From an uncultured Propionivibrio sp. (GTDB taxonomy: Bacteria; Pseudomonadota; Gammaproteobacteria; Burkholderiales; Rhodocyclaceae): a stretch of DNA of 64,000 nucleotides. The stretch spans positions 744,001 to 808,000 of the forward strand of contig NZ_OY762656.1 of the NCBI RefSeq assembly GCF_963666255.1. Reading direction: 5' to 3'. Each line of letters begins with the position of its first letter. Positions within the stretch are counted from its first letter, which is position 1. This document shows positions 45,528 through 54,970 of the stretch, in pieces. Position numbers and translations under genes: made by a program. The notes beneath the pieces are model-generated. The model made no database searches. It saw only the letters and a list, made by a program, of their open reading frames with translations, and was not told the origin of the DNA.

Positions 45528-47180
45528 TTAGAGCGTGTCGAGCGATTCGCGCATGGCGCGCTTGTTGATCTTGCCGACACTGGTCTTGAGCAGCGCCTTG
45601 ACGAAACGCACCTGCAGCAGGACACCGTGACGCGAAATGCCGGTCTTCTCGATCAGCGTCGCCGAAGCGTTGCGAATGGCATGCTCGCTGACCTTGCCCT
45701 CGAACTCGGGCTTGAGCACGACCAGCGCCAGCGGGCGCTCGCCCCATTTCTCGTCGGGCAAGCCGATCACCGCCACTTCCTGGACGGCCTCGTGCGCACC
45801 GACCACATCCTCAAGCTGCAACGACGACGCCCACTCGCCGGCCGTCTTGATCACGTCCTTGATCCGGTCGGTGATCTTGAGATAGCCACGGGCGTCGATA
45901 TTGCCAATGTCCTGAGTGTGCAGATATCCGCCCGCCCACAACTCTTGCGAAGGCTGCTGCGCGTCGAGATAGCCCTGCGTCAGCCACGGCGAACGCACGA
46001 CGACCTCGCCGGTGACGTTGCCGTCATGGGCGACATCCTTCATTTCCGCTGTGACGATGCGCAGATCAACGAGCGGCAGCGGCAGGCCGGTCTTGCAACG
46101 CAAGTTCACCTGCGTCTCTTCCGGCGCGTCGAGGTCGGCGGCGGTCAGGTGAGCGATAGTCAGCACCGGACAGGTTTCCGACATGCCGTAGCCAGTAAAG
46201 GCATCGACACCCTTCTTCAGCGCTGCGGCGGCGAGGGCCTGCGACATCGCCGACCCGCCGATCACCACTTTCCAGCGCGACAGATCCGTCTTGGCGAAAT
46301 CCGGATGGGCGAACAGCATCTGCAGGATAGAGGGAACACAGTGCGAGAACGTCACCTTTTCGTCGCGCAGGAGTTGCAGCAACGCCCCCGGCAGGTACTT
46401 GCCCGGATAGACCTGCTTGACGCCGAGCAGCGTCGCCACGTACGGAAAACCCCAGGCATGCACGTGGAACATCGGCGTGATCGGCATATAGACGTCTTCG
46501 CGGTGCATGCGCCCATGCACCGACGCCGTGCCGACGTTCGTCGCCACGCCGAGCGTATGCAGGACGAGCTGGCGGTGGCTGAAGTAGACGCCTTTGGGCA
46601 AGCCCGTCGTCCCGGTGGTGTAGAACACCGTCGCCTGCGCGTTCTCGTCGAAATCGGGGAAATCGTAGTCGGGACTCGACACCGACAGCAGCTGCTCGTA
46701 TTCCGATGCGAACACGACCGGCACATCGACGGGACCGCCCTCGTCGTCGATCAGGACAAAGCGTTGCAGGCGCTCAAGCCGCGGTGCGATCGCCGCGACG
46801 ATCGGCAGGAACTCGCGGTTGACCAGCAGCACATCCGCCTTGGCATGGTTCAACGTGTAGAGGATCTGTTCGGCGCTGAGACGCACGTTCACGGTCTGCA
46901 GGATGGCGCCCATCATCGGCACCGCGAAGAAACATTCCAGATAGCGATGGCTGTCCCAGTCCATCACCGCTACCGTATTCCCCGCCTCGACGCCCAGCGC
47001 GGCCAGACCGCTGGCCAGACGGCCGATGCGTTCGCGCAGCGTCCGGTAAGAGAAGCGCAGTTTCCCCTGATAACAGATTTCCTGGTCCGGCGACGTCGTC
47101 AGCGGCGTATGCAGCAGATGTTTGATCAACAGCGGATACGCATACGCTGACGGCGCGGACTGGATGATTTTGACGGGCAT
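45528..47180 (-). CDS. Medium/long-chain fatty-acid-CoA ligase (AMP-forming)
   Basis: A 550-residue acyl-adenylating enzyme that activates a carboxylic acid to its CoA thioester through an acyl-AMP. Motifs are YTTGTTGLPKG (A3), GYGMSETCP (A5), HTQDIGNIDARGY (A7) and the catalytic lysine in SVGKINKRA. The AlkK-like length and sequence point to medium- or long-chain fatty acids. ATG at 47180 has GGAG in front; upstream in-frame codons would extend it without similarity. Confidence 0.9.
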   Translation of the reverse strand: MPVKIIQSAPSAYAYPLLIKHLLHTPLTTSPDQEICYQGKLRFSYRTLRERIGRLASGLAALGVEAGNTVAVMDWDSHRYLECFFAVPMMGAILQTVNVRLSAEQILYTLNHAKADVLLVNREFLPIVAAIAPRLERLQRFVLIDDEGGPVDVPVVFASEYEQLLSVSSPDYDFPDFDENAQATVFYTTGTTGLPKGVYFSHRQLVLHTLGVATNVGTASVHGRMHREDVYMPITPMFHVHAWGFPYVATLLGVKQVYPGKYLPGALLQLLRDEKVTFSHCVPSILQMLFAHPDFAKTDLSRWKVVIGGSAMSQALAAAALKKGVDAFTGYGMSETCPVLTIAHLTAADLDAPEETQVNLRCKTGLPLPLVDLRIVTAEMKDVAHDGNVTGEVVVRSPWLTQGYLDAQQPSQELWAGGYLHTQDIGNIDARGYLKITDRIKDVIKTAGEWASSLQLEDVVGAHEAVQEVAVIGLPDEKWGERPLALVVLKPEFEGKVSEHAIRNASATLIEKTGISRHGVLLQVRFVKALLKTSVGKINKRAMRESLDTL

Positions 47181-47501
47181 GATCGCTCCACGATTCGAGT
47201 GATGACAAGAACATCGAAAAAGCCGATCGGGACGATTCATTCTCGTTAACAACGGGCATCCCGGACGGCTGAATTGGCGGGGTACCGCCACCGGGCAAGC
47301 AGTATAGCGATCAAAGTGCACCGCATACAACACGGAGAGGACAATACCGTTCCGCCGGGATCGCTTCCCGGCACGCCGGGCACTTCGGCGACATTCAGCG
47401 TCGGCAGAGGCAAATGGGCGCGCGACACAGCATCGCATTCAGATTTTGATGGCATACCAAGAGGCCCAGGCGACAAACGCTGCAAGGGCGTCCGCTGCCG
47501 T
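47181..47501. other. 321-bp intergenic region upstream of the acyl-CoA ligase
   Basis: I see no convincing gene. A -10-like TATACT on the minus strand (47301-47306) may belong to the ligase promoter. The rest is ordinary GC-rich DNA; a 79-codon open frame at 47246-47485 has no recognisable features. Confidence 0.4.
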
Positions 47502-48332
47502 CTATTTCATCGCCCGCTTCGGATAAATGTCGAAACGGCTCGATTTTCCTTCGAGCGCATAGCCCGGCGGCGTACCGGCGATTGCCGGCGCCTTGCGTGG
47601 ACGCTTGACGACAACGCGATGCGAGGCGAGCACCAGCGCTGCTTCGAGCAAGGCCGGTGCGTCATCGTCATCACCGGCAAGCGGTCGGAACAGGCGCATC
47701 TCCTTTTTCACTTGCGCACTCTTGTCGCGGTGCGGAAACATCGGATCCAGGTAGATCACTTGTGGCTGGCCGCCCGCCCAGGCCTGCATCAGCGCAATGG
47801 CATCGCCGCAGACCAGGCGCATCCTGCCAATAATGGCGGCGCAATCGGGATCGGCGAGCGCTCGCGCCAACCCATCCTCGAGCAAGGCGGCAATGATCGG
47901 CTGGCGCTCGATCAGCGTCATCGTGCAGCCCAGTTGCGCCAGGACGAAAGCATCCCGGCCAAGTCCTGCGGTCGCGTCGAGAACCGTCGGCCGCACGCCG
48001 GGCTGGACACCGACCGCCTTGGCGATCATCTGACCACTGCCGCCACCGAACTGCCGGCGATGGGCGACTGCGCCGGAAAGGAAATCGACCCGGATCGGGC
48101 CGGGTGCCTGCGGCCCCAATTCGGCAAACTGCACGCCATCGCGACCGAGCTGCACGGCATAGGCCGCCTCGCCACCGAGCGGCAAACCCAAGCGCTGCGC
48201 CAGGGCCTCGGCCGCTTCGTCGCAACCGGCGTCAAGCGCCTCAACCCGGATCTCCGGCGTGATGGTCGATATTGCCGATTCGCTCACGCGCACCTCAAGC
48301 GGCCGGCTGCCGGACGAGGCTGAACGGACCAT
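47502..48332 (-). CDS. rsmJ: 16S rRNA (guanine-1516 N2) methyltransferase
   Basis: A 276-residue RsmJ (YhiQ) methyltransferase acting on G1516 of 16S rRNA. The SAM site is [15 protein letters not shown] and the catalytic region [19 protein letters not shown] is characteristic. The start is uncertain: ATG at 48332 would overlap the SDR gene by 38 bases, while GTG codons at 48293 or 48287, just after the SDR stop, give a protein nearer the usual 250-260 residues. Confidence 0.9.
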   Translation of the reverse strand: MVRSASSGSRPLEVRVSESAISTITPEIRVEALDAGCDEAAEALAQRLGLPLGGEAAYAVQLGRDGVQFAELGPQAPGPIRVDFLSGAVAHRRQFGGGSGQMIAKAVGVQPGVRPTVLDATAGLGRDAFVLAQLGCTMTLIERQPIIAALLEDGLARALADPDCAAIIGRMRLVCGDAIALMQAWAGGQPQVIYLDPMFPHRDKSAQVKKEMRLFRPLAGDDDDAPALLEAALVLASHRVVVKRPRKAPAIAGTPPGYALEGKSSRFDIYPKRAMK

Positions 48333-49053
48333 AGCCCTGACACGTCGGCATCAACTCCAACTGATTGATATTGACATGAGGCGGCAGGGACGCCACCCAA
48401 TAAACGGCTTCGGCAATATCGTCGGCGGTGAGCGGCGTCGTGCCTTCGTAGACTTTCGCCGCTGCGGCGCTGTCACCGTGCAGTCGCACCTGCGAAAACT
48501 CCGTGCCGCCGCAGAGACCCGGCGCGATGTTGGTTGAGCGCACGCCGGTGCCGACCAGATCGGCACGCAGATTGCGGGTGAATTGCTCGACGAAGGCCTT
48601 CGTCGCGCCATACACATTGCCGCCCGGATACGGTGTTTCACCGGCGGTCGAACCGATATTGACGATCGTGCCACGACCACGCGCAACCATTCCCGGCAGC
48701 AGCGCATGCGTGAGCGTCACCAGCCCGCGCACATTGGTATCGATCATCGTTTCCCAATCGCTCAGCAGTGCCTTCTGTGCCGGCGCGACGCCGAGCGCAA
48801 GTCCGGCGTTATTGACGAGCACATCGATCGGCATCCATTCGGCCGGCAAGCCGGCCAGCATCGCCTCGATCTCCGACTTGTCGGTAACATCGAGCGATAC
48901 GGGCAGGAGCGCCGGTCCAAGTTCTGTCTGCAGAGCGAGCAGGCGCTCGCGACGGCGTGCCGCGGCAATGACGCGATGACCTTCCCTGACGAAACGACGC
49001 GCCATGGCTTCGCCAAAACCCGAACTGGCGCCGGTAATCAATACATTCATCAT
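48295..49053 (-). CDS. SDR-family oxidoreductase (YdfG-like 3-hydroxy acid dehydrogenase)
   Basis: A 252-residue short-chain dehydrogenase: TGASSGFG cofactor motif at the N-terminus, NNAGLALG, catalytic Ser in NIGSTAG and YGATKAF (Tyr-x-x-x-Lys). It resembles E. coli YdfG, an NADP-dependent serine/3-hydroxypropionate dehydrogenase. AGGAG lies 7 bases before the ATG at 49053. It overlaps or abuts rsmJ and is likely co-transcribed with it. Confidence 0.88.
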   Translation of the reverse strand: MMNVLITGASSGFGEAMARRFVREGHRVIAAARRRERLLALQTELGPALLPVSLDVTDKSEIEAMLAGLPAEWMPIDVLVNNAGLALGVAPAQKALLSDWETMIDTNVRGLVTLTHALLPGMVARGRGTIVNIGSTAGETPYPGGNVYGATKAFVEQFTRNLRADLVGTGVRSTNIAPGLCGGTEFSQVRLHGDSAAAAKVYEGTTPLTADDIAEAVYWVASLPPHVNINQLELMPTCQGYGPFSLVRQPAA

Positions 49054-49161
49054 CTTTTCTCCTGAGTCAGCTGACGCGCCCCCACATGGACGGGCGCCGC
49101 AGGTAAGAAGCCGACCACGCGCGTACCGAAACACACGAGTTGCCGGTCCGACCGAATGCCC

Positions 49162-49254
49162 TCACGTATCGGATACTCGCACGTCGTCGGCATCGAGATG
49201 CCGGTCACGAAGCACCGCATTGCGCAAGGTCAGCGCTTCGAATACATGTGTCAT
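49162..49254 (-). pseudogene. Possible remnant of an Old Yellow Enzyme-type reductase
   Basis: A 30-codon frame with a good GAGGAA ribosome-binding site. Its opening, THVFEALTLRNAVLRDR, looks like the N-terminus of NADH:flavin oxidoreductases (LF-PLTLRN-x-LRNR), after which the similarity is lost and a stop follows. The remainder of the 284-bp gap holds nothing recognisable. It may be a decayed gene fragment; chance similarity is possible. Confidence 0.4.
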
Positions 49255-49337
49255 GAGGTCGGTTCCTCAATCTGGCTGCACAGTTTATCATTCCGGCCAG
49301 TTCCTCCCCGCCTGCTCATCCCACCCCGGAGACGCTC

Positions 49338-50123
49338 ATGCGCCTGATCCGCACACTGCTCCTCGTATTCGCCGGCCTTTGCCTCAGCCTCACGGCCACA
49401 GCAGAAAGCAATCGCCTCGACGACATCCTTGCGCGCGGCACCCTGCGCGTCGGCACGACCGGCGACTACAAGCCCTTCAGTTATCGCCCGGCGGCATCGC
49501 CCGAATTCCTCGGCCTCGACGTCGAACTTGCCGGACAACTCGCCAAGGCGCTCGGCGTCAAGCTCGAACTCGTACCGACTTCATGGCCGACGCTGATGAA
49601 GGATCTCGGCGAAGATCGCTTCGACATCGCCATGAGCGGCGTTTCGATCAGCCTCGAGCGGCAGAAAAAAGCGTTCTACTCGATTCCCTACCTGCGCGAC
49701 GGCAAGACGCCGATCACCCGCTGCGAAAACAAGGACCGCTTCCAGACGCTGGCCCAGATCGACCAAGCCGGCGTCCGTCTCATCGTCAATCCCGGCGGCA
49801 CCAACGAACGCTTCGCCCGCGCCAATATCAAGCAGGCATCAATCGCCGTCCATGCGGATAACGTGACGATCTTCGACCAGATCGTCGCCGGCCGTGCCGA
49901 CCTGATGATTACCGATGCCATCGAAACGCGCCTGCAGGCCAAGCTCAAGCCGCAACTCTGCGCCCTGCACCCGGAGACACCATTCGATTTTTCGGAAAAG
50001 GCCTACCTGCTGCCGCGCGATATCGTCTGGAAAACCTACGTCGACCAGTGGTTGCACCAGACCCTCGCCAGCGGCGCCTTCACACCGCTGCTCGACAAAT
50101 GGCTGGCGCACCCCTGGCCGTGA
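49338..50123 (+). CDS. pheC: Periplasmic cyclohexadienyl (prephenate/arogenate) dehydratase
   Basis: A 261-residue protein with a 22-residue signal peptide and the fold of amino-acid-binding proteins. Blocks such as TTGDYKPFSYR, FDIAMSGVSISLERQ, IPYLRDGKTPITRC and NPGGTNERFARAN match Pseudomonas PheC closely. PheC converts prephenate to phenylpyruvate, or arogenate to phenylalanine, outside the cytoplasm. An ABC-transporter binding protein is the usual misreading, but the DGKTPI and GGTNERFARAN segments favour the enzyme. Confidence 0.85.
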   Translation: MRLIRTLLLVFAGLCLSLTATAESNRLDDILARGTLRVGTTGDYKPFSYRPAASPEFLGLDVELAGQLAKALGVKLELVPTSWPTLMKDLGEDRFDIAMSGVSISLERQKKAFYSIPYLRDGKTPITRCENKDRFQTLAQIDQAGVRLIVNPGGTNERFARANIKQASIAVHADNVTIFDQIVAGRADLMITDAIETRLQAKLKPQLCALHPETPFDFSEKAYLLPRDIVWKTYVDQWLHQTLASGAFTPLLDKWLAHPWP

Positions 50124-50137
50124 CGCACTGATCCGGC

Positions 50138-53116
50138 TCAGCGACCGCCGTCGCCGACCAGCGAATACGGCGCCCAGAACATCGGGTGCGCGTAGCTGTA
50201 ATCCTTGCCCGCACTTTTCTGCATCAAGGCCAGCGACGACTGTTGCAGCGCCCGCGCCCGGGACATCGCCGGATCGGCGCTCTGGCGACGGAAAGCTTCT
50301 GTCGTCAGCAGTCTTGCCGACTCGGTCTCGACAGCCCAATTGGTGACCAGCAGTGCCCGCGCGCCGGCGTAAAAGAATGCCCGGCCCAATCCCGATACCG
50401 ACTCGCTCGACTGCCCACTCGCCGCCGCCGTATTACAAGCTGACAGCACAACCCAATCGGCGCGCAGCTTGAGTCCGAGGATTTCCTCCATCGTCAGCAT
50501 GCCGTCCTCGCCGTCGCCGGTGATCGCCGGATTGGACAGCGCCAGCGCCGGCTGGAACAGTCCCGGCATCTCGTCCCCCATCAGGCCGTGCGTCGCGAAC
50601 ATGACGACACGATAACCATCAAGCGCGGTGTGCTTGACCACCGCCTCGCTCGCCCGTTCGTGCAGGAAGATGTCGCGGGCGGCATCGGCACCCAGGACGG
50701 CAGCGACTTCCTCGACCTCCTGTGCCGTCTCCGGCAATGGCGGCAGGAGCGTGAAATCGACCGGTACGCCCAGCGAGGTGGCGGATGCGGTCCCCGTCAC
50801 GCCACGATCGTCGGCGCGCAAGGACGCGCGCCAGCGCCCGCCGCGCGTCGTCGCGCCGCTGTCGGCCGCCCCGGCAGCGGCCACGAAGACCGGATCGCCG
50901 AAGCCGACGAAAGGTCGTGCCGCCGGTTTGGGCGATCCGTGGCCGCGCAGCGCCGTCAGCGCCACAACCGCCGGCAGTTGCGAAATACCGACGCGCTTGA
51001 TGAGCCAGGGCGCCTCCGCCATTTCGGCATACGGCAGACGCGCCGCCGGCGCCTTCCACGACTCGGTCAGAAGCACGCCAAACGGCAGCAAGCCAAGACG
51101 TCCCTGCGGTACGATGATGAGTTCCTGCGCCTCGCGCCAGCCACCCTCGACGCTGCCAAGCAGCTGTGCATACAACTCGTGCGCCACGTCCAGATCATAT
51201 TTCGGCAAGCGTCCGCTCGCATCGGCATTGGGATCAAGCCCCCGGCGCAATGTGTCCACCTTGGCTTCGAGTTGGGCCTGGCCCATTGGCACGACGGCAA
51301 ACTGCGCTTCGCCGTTTGCCGGAATCGCCCAGACGAAAGTTTGCGCGCTGCCAGGGTAAATCGACACCAACGCCTCGCCTGTGCGCAGCAGCTTCTGGAT
51401 CGCCGCAATGCCAAGCGGTTTCGGGTTGAGCAATCCGGCGTAGTCGGGGAAACGTCGCTCGATCTCACGCAGCGCCTGCGTCTGCTCGTTACGCAGGCGC
51501 GTCAGCGTTGTCCGCATCTGCGCGACGACCTGATCCTGCTCCGCCACCCGGCCACGCGCCAGCAGGTTGCCGAGCGATTCGGCGAGCGCACTGATTTCGC
51601 GCTGCAGGTCCTGTTCACGCCGGGCGAGATCGGCGAGCGCGGGATCGGCGATCGTTGCCCGCGATGCCGACACTGACAACGCACGCTGAACGGTACTGCC
51701 GCGCGCCAGGTCGGCGAGCCGGAACGCCTCGTCGCGCGCCCGGGTCGCATCGGCACCGCCCGCCGCCGCACGGGAAGCCAGCAAGGCCAGATAACCGTCG
51801 AGCATCCAGTTGAAGCGGGCGTTGCGCAAAACGCCGGCATCGACCGACGAGCGTTCGCCATTGGCAAGATCCAGATATTTGGGAACGGCGCTGCGCAGCG
51901 TCTGCAGCGCATCGTCGGCGCGCCCGTTGGCGGCCAGCGCGAGTCCGTAGAATGCCTCGGCCTCCCAGCGATGCAGCGACGCGTCGTCCTGTTGCCGACG
52001 CGCATCGACGATGCGTTCCATCATCGCCAGCGCCGGGGCCGGATTACCCAGCCGCTGCAGCGTGTAGGCATACTCGATCGATCCGGACGCCACCCGACCG
52101 CGCTCCGCCCCCAAGCCCAGCAGCGCCGCTTCGCGTTGCCGGTGCCATTCGAGCGCCTGCGGCCATTGTCCGAGCAGCATATGGGTCCGCGCCAGCTGAA
52201 GGCGCAGATCGGCCGCACGCAGGGACGCCTCCGACGAATCGCTGGCGCGCAGGGAATCGAGCCCTTCCTCGAAAACGCGCCGCGCCAGTTCCACTTTCCC
52301 CTGCTCCAGCGCCAGGCGCCCCATGCTTTGCTTGACGCGCACATGGACAGCCGGCCGCTTCTTGATTTCGACAGCCTGATCGGCGACCATCCGAAGTTGA
52401 TCGGCGGTCACCCCGGCCGCGGCCAGTTGTCCTGTGGCAATCTGGACTTCCATCAGGCCGCGCACGCATTCCATGATTTGAACGCTGCCTTCGATGTCCG
52501 GATTGTCACGCAAGGCCGCCGATGCCGAAGCGACGCAAGCCTTCAGTGCATCCTCGGCCTCGGCCAGATGTCCCGAGCGCAGGTACACCGACGCCTTCGC
52601 CCGCGCCAGCCCGGCCTGCCACCAGGGGCCGCGCGAGAACCAGCGTCTCGAACGGCGCAAGCTATCCATCGTACGTTCGAGCTGGGCCATTGCCGCCGAT
52701 GCCTTGTCCAGCTGATGCAGGGCGGCATACTGGTTGACCTGGGCAACCAGGACGTTGTGCTCCTGCCCGGGGCCGCTGACCACACGCAATTGTCGCTCGC
52801 CAACCTCGATGGCCCGGGCGAACAGGCCGCGGTCGGCATAGTTGTGCCGCAGGCGCTCATACGCCTGATAGGCCGCCGGATTTTGCGGACCGATCAACCG
52901 GATCGCCTCTTCCAGCAACTCACGTTCGCGTTCAACGGCGCCCTCTTCGCGCGCCCGCTCGGCTTCAAGAAAAACCGGTCGCGCCGTTTCGGGAATCGGC
53001 GGCGGAACGTTGGCATTCTGGGCAGACGCCCACGAAGCCAGGCCTAGCAGGCAAGCCGATACAAGACAGCGCCATCGGCGCGACAAGTGAATTCCGCTAC
53101 TGAGCGGGCGGCTCAT
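50138..53116 (-). CDS. Exported TPR protein with CHAT (caspase-like) protease domain
   Basis: A 992-residue protein. An N-terminal hydrophobic stretch (CLVSACLLGLASWASAQ) is a likely signal peptide. Residues about 40-560 are helical TPR-like repeats, and the C-terminal 350 residues are a CHAT domain with the catalytic pair His843 (MFATHG) and Cys894 (LSACNTA). Such proteins are presumed proteases or signalling parts, usually uncharacterised. ATG at 53116 was chosen because it yields a signal peptide; the frame stays open upstream without similarity. It overlaps the preceding membrane-protein gene by 20 bases. No CRISPR genes are near, unlike TPR-CHAT of type III-E. Confidence 0.85.
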   Translation of the reverse strand: MSRPLSSGIHLSRRWRCLVSACLLGLASWASAQNANVPPPIPETARPVFLEAERAREEGAVERERELLEEAIRLIGPQNPAAYQAYERLRHNYADRGLFARAIEVGERQLRVVSGPGQEHNVLVAQVNQYAALHQLDKASAAMAQLERTMDSLRRSRRWFSRGPWWQAGLARAKASVYLRSGHLAEAEDALKACVASASAALRDNPDIEGSVQIMECVRGLMEVQIATGQLAAAGVTADQLRMVADQAVEIKKRPAVHVRVKQSMGRLALEQGKVELARRVFEEGLDSLRASDSSEASLRAADLRLQLARTHMLLGQWPQALEWHRQREAALLGLGAERGRVASGSIEYAYTLQRLGNPAPALAMMERIVDARRQQDDASLHRWEAEAFYGLALAANGRADDALQTLRSAVPKYLDLANGERSSVDAGVLRNARFNWMLDGYLALLASRAAAGGADATRARDEAFRLADLARGSTVQRALSVSASRATIADPALADLARREQDLQREISALAESLGNLLARGRVAEQDQVVAQMRTTLTRLRNEQTQALREIERRFPDYAGLLNPKPLGIAAIQKLLRTGEALVSIYPGSAQTFVWAIPANGEAQFAVVPMGQAQLEAKVDTLRRGLDPNADASGRLPKYDLDVAHELYAQLLGSVEGGWREAQELIIVPQGRLGLLPFGVLLTESWKAPAARLPYAEMAEAPWLIKRVGISQLPAVVALTALRGHGSPKPAARPFVGFGDPVFVAAAGAADSGATTRGGRWRASLRADDRGVTGTASATSLGVPVDFTLLPPLPETAQEVEEVAAVLGADAARDIFLHERASEAVVKHTALDGYRVVMFATHGLMGDEMPGLFQPALALSNPAITGDGEDGMLTMEEILGLKLRADWVVLSACNTAAASGQSSESVSGLGRAFFYAGARALLVTNWAVETESARLLTTEAFRRQSADPAMSRARALQQSSLALMQKSAGKDYSYAHPMFWAPYSLVGDGGR

Positions 53117-53480
53117 CGGGCGGCGGCAGATCCTGCGCGCGGCCAAAGCGGACAACGCCAAAGGCGATGACAATCGAGAATAGAGCGACGATGATTGCAA
53201 GACGCCGTCCCTTCCAAAGACTGGAGAACCACCGGTTGAGATCGTCGGCGAAAATCGCCGCCTTGCCGCCGAAGCGCTCAAGTTCGCGGCGATACAGTTT
53301 CGAATCGCCCGGATCGACCACATAAACCGCGCCATCGACGAATTCATATGACAAGCCCTCATCCGGCAGGTTTCCGGCACGGTGGTAGATCACACCGGCA
53401 ATCAGCAGACCGACGAGCAGAATCAGGGCGCCGGCGACATCACAGGCCATTCGCAGTAAACGTCGATCCCTGAACATCAT
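53097..53480 (-). CDS. Two-helix membrane protein of unknown function
   Basis: A 127-residue protein with hydrophobic segments at about 12-32 and 93-111 and a soluble loop in between (YEFVDGAVYVVDPGDSKLYRRELERFGG). The C-terminus is proline-rich. I do not recognise the family. Its overlap with the TPR-CHAT gene suggests the two are made together, perhaps as a membrane partner. Confidence 0.65.
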   Translation of the reverse strand: MMFRDRRLLRMACDVAGALILLVGLLIAGVIYHRAGNLPDEGLSYEFVDGAVYVVDPGDSKLYRRELERFGGKAAIFADDLNRWFSSLWKGRRLAIIVALFSIVIAFGVVRFGRAQDLPPPDEPPAQ

Positions 53481-53546
53481 CCAATCATCACCATCAAAAC
53501 CCCTTTTGGAATCGGCAACTGACGCAGGCAGACAAAATGTGGCCGC

Positions 53547-53768
53547 TCACAGCCCGTACTTGTCCACTTTCTTCTCGTAGCCCTTGGCAGCCATGCATTT
53601 GTCCATCGCCTCGGTGGCGTCATCGCCGATCTGTCGCGCCATTTCGGTCTTGCACTCGACGAGCGCATCCTGCAACGCATCGGCATTACCGTCCTTGACA
53701 TAGGTATAGGTATTCGAACAGGCCGAGACCACGAAACACAGCAGCGCGGAAACATGGATCGCTTTCAT
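53547..53768 (-). CDS. Small lipoprotein of unknown function
   Basis: A 73-residue protein with a signal peptide and lipobox VVSAC (Cys17) and a short acidic, helical mature part with two further cysteines (VECKTE, DKCMAAKGY). AGGAGG precedes ATG at 53768; a second ATG seven codons earlier overlaps that site and is unlikely. It may form an operon with the membrane protein and TPR-CHAT genes downstream. Confidence 0.7.
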   Translation of the reverse strand: MKAIHVSALLCFVVSACSNTYTYVKDGNADALQDALVECKTEMARQIGDDATEAMDKCMAAKGYEKKVDKYGL

Positions 53769-53985
53769 CGGACGCCTCCTGAGGACCATGACATATTGAT
53801 GCTACTTCCGGTGCCCCCCGATAGCAAGAATCGGCACCTTCGATATCTTACAAACCGTTACGCAATCGCCGCAGTGCGCCCACAGACAGGCGCCGCCCGC
53901 AAACGTACACTGCAGTCATTGCTTCAGCATCCCCTGCTGACAATGTTTGACCCTCCCTGACTCATCGCAATGATGAGATTTATGT

Positions 53986-54015
53986 CCCGTGTCACACCGA
54001 CACGGGATTTTTTTT
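53986..54015 (+). terminator. Strong plus-strand terminator without a plus-strand gene
   Basis: CCCGTGTC (53986-53993) pairs with GACACGGG (53999-54006) over an ACACC loop and is followed by A and eight T. A second hairpin CTCATC-GCAAT-GATGAG lies just before it, at about 53960-53976. No protein gene on the plus strand ends here, so a small RNA is possible. On the minus strand no T-run follows. Confidence 0.75.
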
Positions 54016-54030
54016 GCCATCGTTCGCCCC

Positions 54031-54930
54031 TCAGGCGTCCGCAGGTACTTTCTCAAGCAAACGTACCAGCGCATGCAAGACGCGATTGGCGGGGGTCGCA
54101 ATACCCAACGCCTGTCCGCGACGCACGACATACCCGTTCAAATGATCGATTTCGCTGGGCTTGCCGCGCATCAGGTCCTGCGCGGTGGAGGAACGCTGAG
54201 TCGGCATGGTATCGATGATTCCCTGCACCGCCGCGCGCGAATCGGCCGCAATCGTGATGCCATCGGCACGCGCCACGGCCAGGCACTCATCCAGCACGTC
54301 GTCGATGACCTCAGCAACTCCTGCGCCCTGCGCCAAGACGCCATAGGGCTGGCGGGTAATCGCCGACAGCGCATTCAGGGCGCAATTGACGATCAGCTTT
54401 TCCCACAAGGTTGCCATGACATCCGCCGACACACGGACCGGAACGCCGGCAGCGGTGAACAGCGTCGACAAGGACTCGGCCTCGGTGGAGGCGCCGATCA
54501 CCAGATCGCCGCGCCCGTGATGGCGCACATGGCCCGGCCCTGCCATCTCGGCAGCGACATACACGGCGACGGGCTGCACCTTTCGACCGAGGCAGGCCGA
54601 CAGGCGTGCCGCGTTATCGACGCCGTTCTGCAGGCTGAGTACGGTCGTCGTCGCCCCGAGGTGGGGTGCCATCGCGGCGCCAGCGCGCTCGGAGTCTCCC
54701 GACTTGACACAACACAGTACCAATGCCGCACCAGCAATCGCACTGGCATCACTGGCGGCTGCAAGTGTAATTACACCTGAGAATGCCGCCGCCTCGAAAC
54801 GCAGGCCCTGCGTCCGAATGGCTTCGACATGCGCGGGGCGACCGATCAGAACGACCTCGTGCCCGGCCCGCGCCAACATGCCGCCGTAGTAACAGCCGAC
54901 GGCGCCCGCCCCCATCACCGCGATCTTCAT
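54031..54930 (-). CDS. panE: 2-dehydropantoate 2-reductase (ketopantoate reductase family)
   Basis: A 299-residue NADPH-dependent reductase making pantoate for CoA synthesis, or a close relative acting on another 2-oxoacid. It has the Rossmann motif GAGAVGCYYGG at the start, LQNGVDN, and EKLIVNCALNALSAI with the conserved active-site lysine. Length is standard. The MFS gene lies 40 bp upstream on the same strand. Confidence 0.87.
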   Translation of the reverse strand: MKIAVMGAGAVGCYYGGMLARAGHEVVLIGRPAHVEAIRTQGLRFEAAAFSGVITLAAASDASAIAGAALVLCCVKSGDSERAGAAMAPHLGATTTVLSLQNGVDNAARLSACLGRKVQPVAVYVAAEMAGPGHVRHHGRGDLVIGASTEAESLSTLFTAAGVPVRVSADVMATLWEKLIVNCALNALSAITRQPYGVLAQGAGVAEVIDDVLDECLAVARADGITIAADSRAAVQGIIDTMPTQRSSTAQDLMRGKPSEIDHLNGYVVRRGQALGIATPANRVLHALVRLLEKVPADA

Positions 54931-54970
54931 GGCAATCTGCTCCTGTCGGCGGCACCTCGCCCAAACCGGC

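Noticed and set aside
50138-53116. TPR-CHAT protein as part of a CRISPR type III-E (Craspase) system
   Set aside because: No cas genes or repeats are nearby and the protein has a signal peptide.
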